Source: Arcuatula senhousia
Taxonomy: Eukaryota; Mollusca; Bivalvia; Mytilida; Mytilidae
Assembly (NCBI GenBank): GCA_963971305.1
Contig: OZ020307.1
Coordinates: forward strand, 8,383,501-8,447,500
Direction of reading: 5' to 3'
Length of the DNA stretch: 64,000 bases
The notes beneath the pieces are model-generated. The model was not told the DNA's origin. It worked only from the letters and a program-made list of their open reading frames with translations, and did no database searches. The first letter of the stretch is position 1. Every line of letters starts with the position of its first letter. This document shows, in pieces, positions 63,371 to 64,000 of this stretch. Made by a program: the position numbers and the translations under genes.

Positions 63371-64000
63371 CTTGCTTTTTTAGCTCACCTGGCCAAAGGC
63401 CATGTGAGCTATTGCCATCACTTGGCGTCCGTCGTCGTCGTCGTCGTCGTCGTCCGTCGTCGTCGTCGTCGTCGTTAACTTTTCTTCAAACTTCTTCTCC
63501 TCTGAAACGGCTGCACAGATTCAAACCAAATTTGGTCTGGTGGTACTTTAGGGTATCCCCCACAGAACTGATGTGGGGATTTTTGATTCGTCGAAAAACA
63601 TGGCCGCCGTTGCTAAAAATAGACCAGGGGGGTCAGACTACTGTTTTTGGCTTGTAAATCAAAAAGTATAAGAGATAGATGAAATCCGATGCCACGCTAC
63701 TGCTTCAGCATCAAAAGCTCTACAAAAGTCTCCATTGAGTCGAAGTTGTCAGATGATGCCTTATGGGAGTTACGGCCCCTTAAAGGTGAAAAATAGCATT
63801 TTTTCATGTTTTTGGCCTATGGAATGAAAACTATTGCAGATAGAGAAAAGCTGTTGCTTGCTTAAATGTTCAGCTCATTAAGCTCTACAAAAGTCTCCAT
63901 AAGGTCAAAGTTGTCAGATGACCCCTTATAGGGGTTACGGCCCCTTAAAGGCAAAAAATAGAGTTTTTGGCCTATAGAATGAAAACTATTGCAGATAGAG
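63371..64000 (-). repeat. gctcacctg-family mollusc element, reverse orientation, runs off the window
   Basis: It begins 'tttagctcacctgg' with 'ccatgtgagct' as an imperfect inverted partner, then 'gccatcacttggcgtccgtc' and a (gtc)n run to 63476. Tandem units follow ('ctctacaaaagtctccat', 'gttgtcagatgacccctta'). This is the mirror image of the 51353 element. Confidence 0.75.

Overview
The window is eukaryotic nuclear DNA. It is AT-rich, its genes are split by GT-AG introns, and most of the non-coding DNA consists of repeat families that, from general knowledge, are typical of bivalve molluscs: tandem blocks containing phrases such as 'accaagtttcatcaacc' and 'agtttaagaggagttgcg', ends made of gacggacgg or (gac)n runs, and 'gctcacctg...caggtgagc' termini. 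A mussel-like bivalve (Mytilidae) is my best guess; nothing in the sequence fixes the species. No rRNA, tRNA, CRISPR or prokaryotic operon was found.

Six protein-coding loci were rebuilt from exons with matching splice phases. (1) Plus strand, 5139-10181: the last two exons of a UPF0193/EVG1 (C22orf23-like) gene whose 5' part is not visible. (2, 3) Minus strand, 13666-16891 and 20737-24593: two tandem four-exon paralogues of the UPF0489 (C5orf22-like) family, each with an N-terminal membrane anchor. The downstream copy keeps a putative metal-binding residue set; the upstream copy has lost most of it. (4) Minus strand, 30018-48402: a complete 12-exon peptide O-xylosyltransferase gene (863 aa; membrane anchor, WSC domain, GT14 domain, Xylo_C domain), the enzyme family that starts glycosaminoglycan chains on proteoglycans. 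(5) Plus strand, 48992-53801: a complete four-exon MFS transporter of TMEM180/MFSD13A type, divergent from the xylosyltransferase across 589 bp. (6) Plus strand, 61230-62093: the first coding exon of a paralogue of gene 5; the rest lies past the right edge.

Layout: 1-13.0 kb holds UPF0193 embedded in duplicated and inverted repeats; 13.0-24.6 kb the UPF0489 pair; 24.6-30 kb mollusc tandem repeats and a gene-poor stretch; 30-48.4 kb the xylosyltransferase, with introns full of elements; 49-53.8 kb the first transporter; 53.8-59.5 kb a recent 1.59 kb tandem duplication and a 3.66 kb terminal-inverted-repeat (TIR) element; 59.5-64 kb the second transporter, a broken reverse transcriptase and the edge of another mollusc repeat.

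The most unusual signal occurs twice, independently. In both UPF0193 (77 bp unit) and the xylosyltransferase WSC exon (70-73 bp unit), a minisatellite has grown from a segment that straddles an exon 3' end and its 5' splice site, so each intron now starts with an array of candidate splice donors (about 9 and about 33 copies). Other points of interest are the UPF0489 paralogue with a decayed putative active site, a TIR element with 54 bp of perfect terminal identity whose termini themselves fold into hairpins, several small non-autonomous elements with clear target-site duplications, a near-perfect hairpin just after the xylosyltransferase stop codon, and 1.7 kb direct repeats flanking the UPF0193 exons. 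Everything is read by eye from the sequence; no alignment or database search was run.
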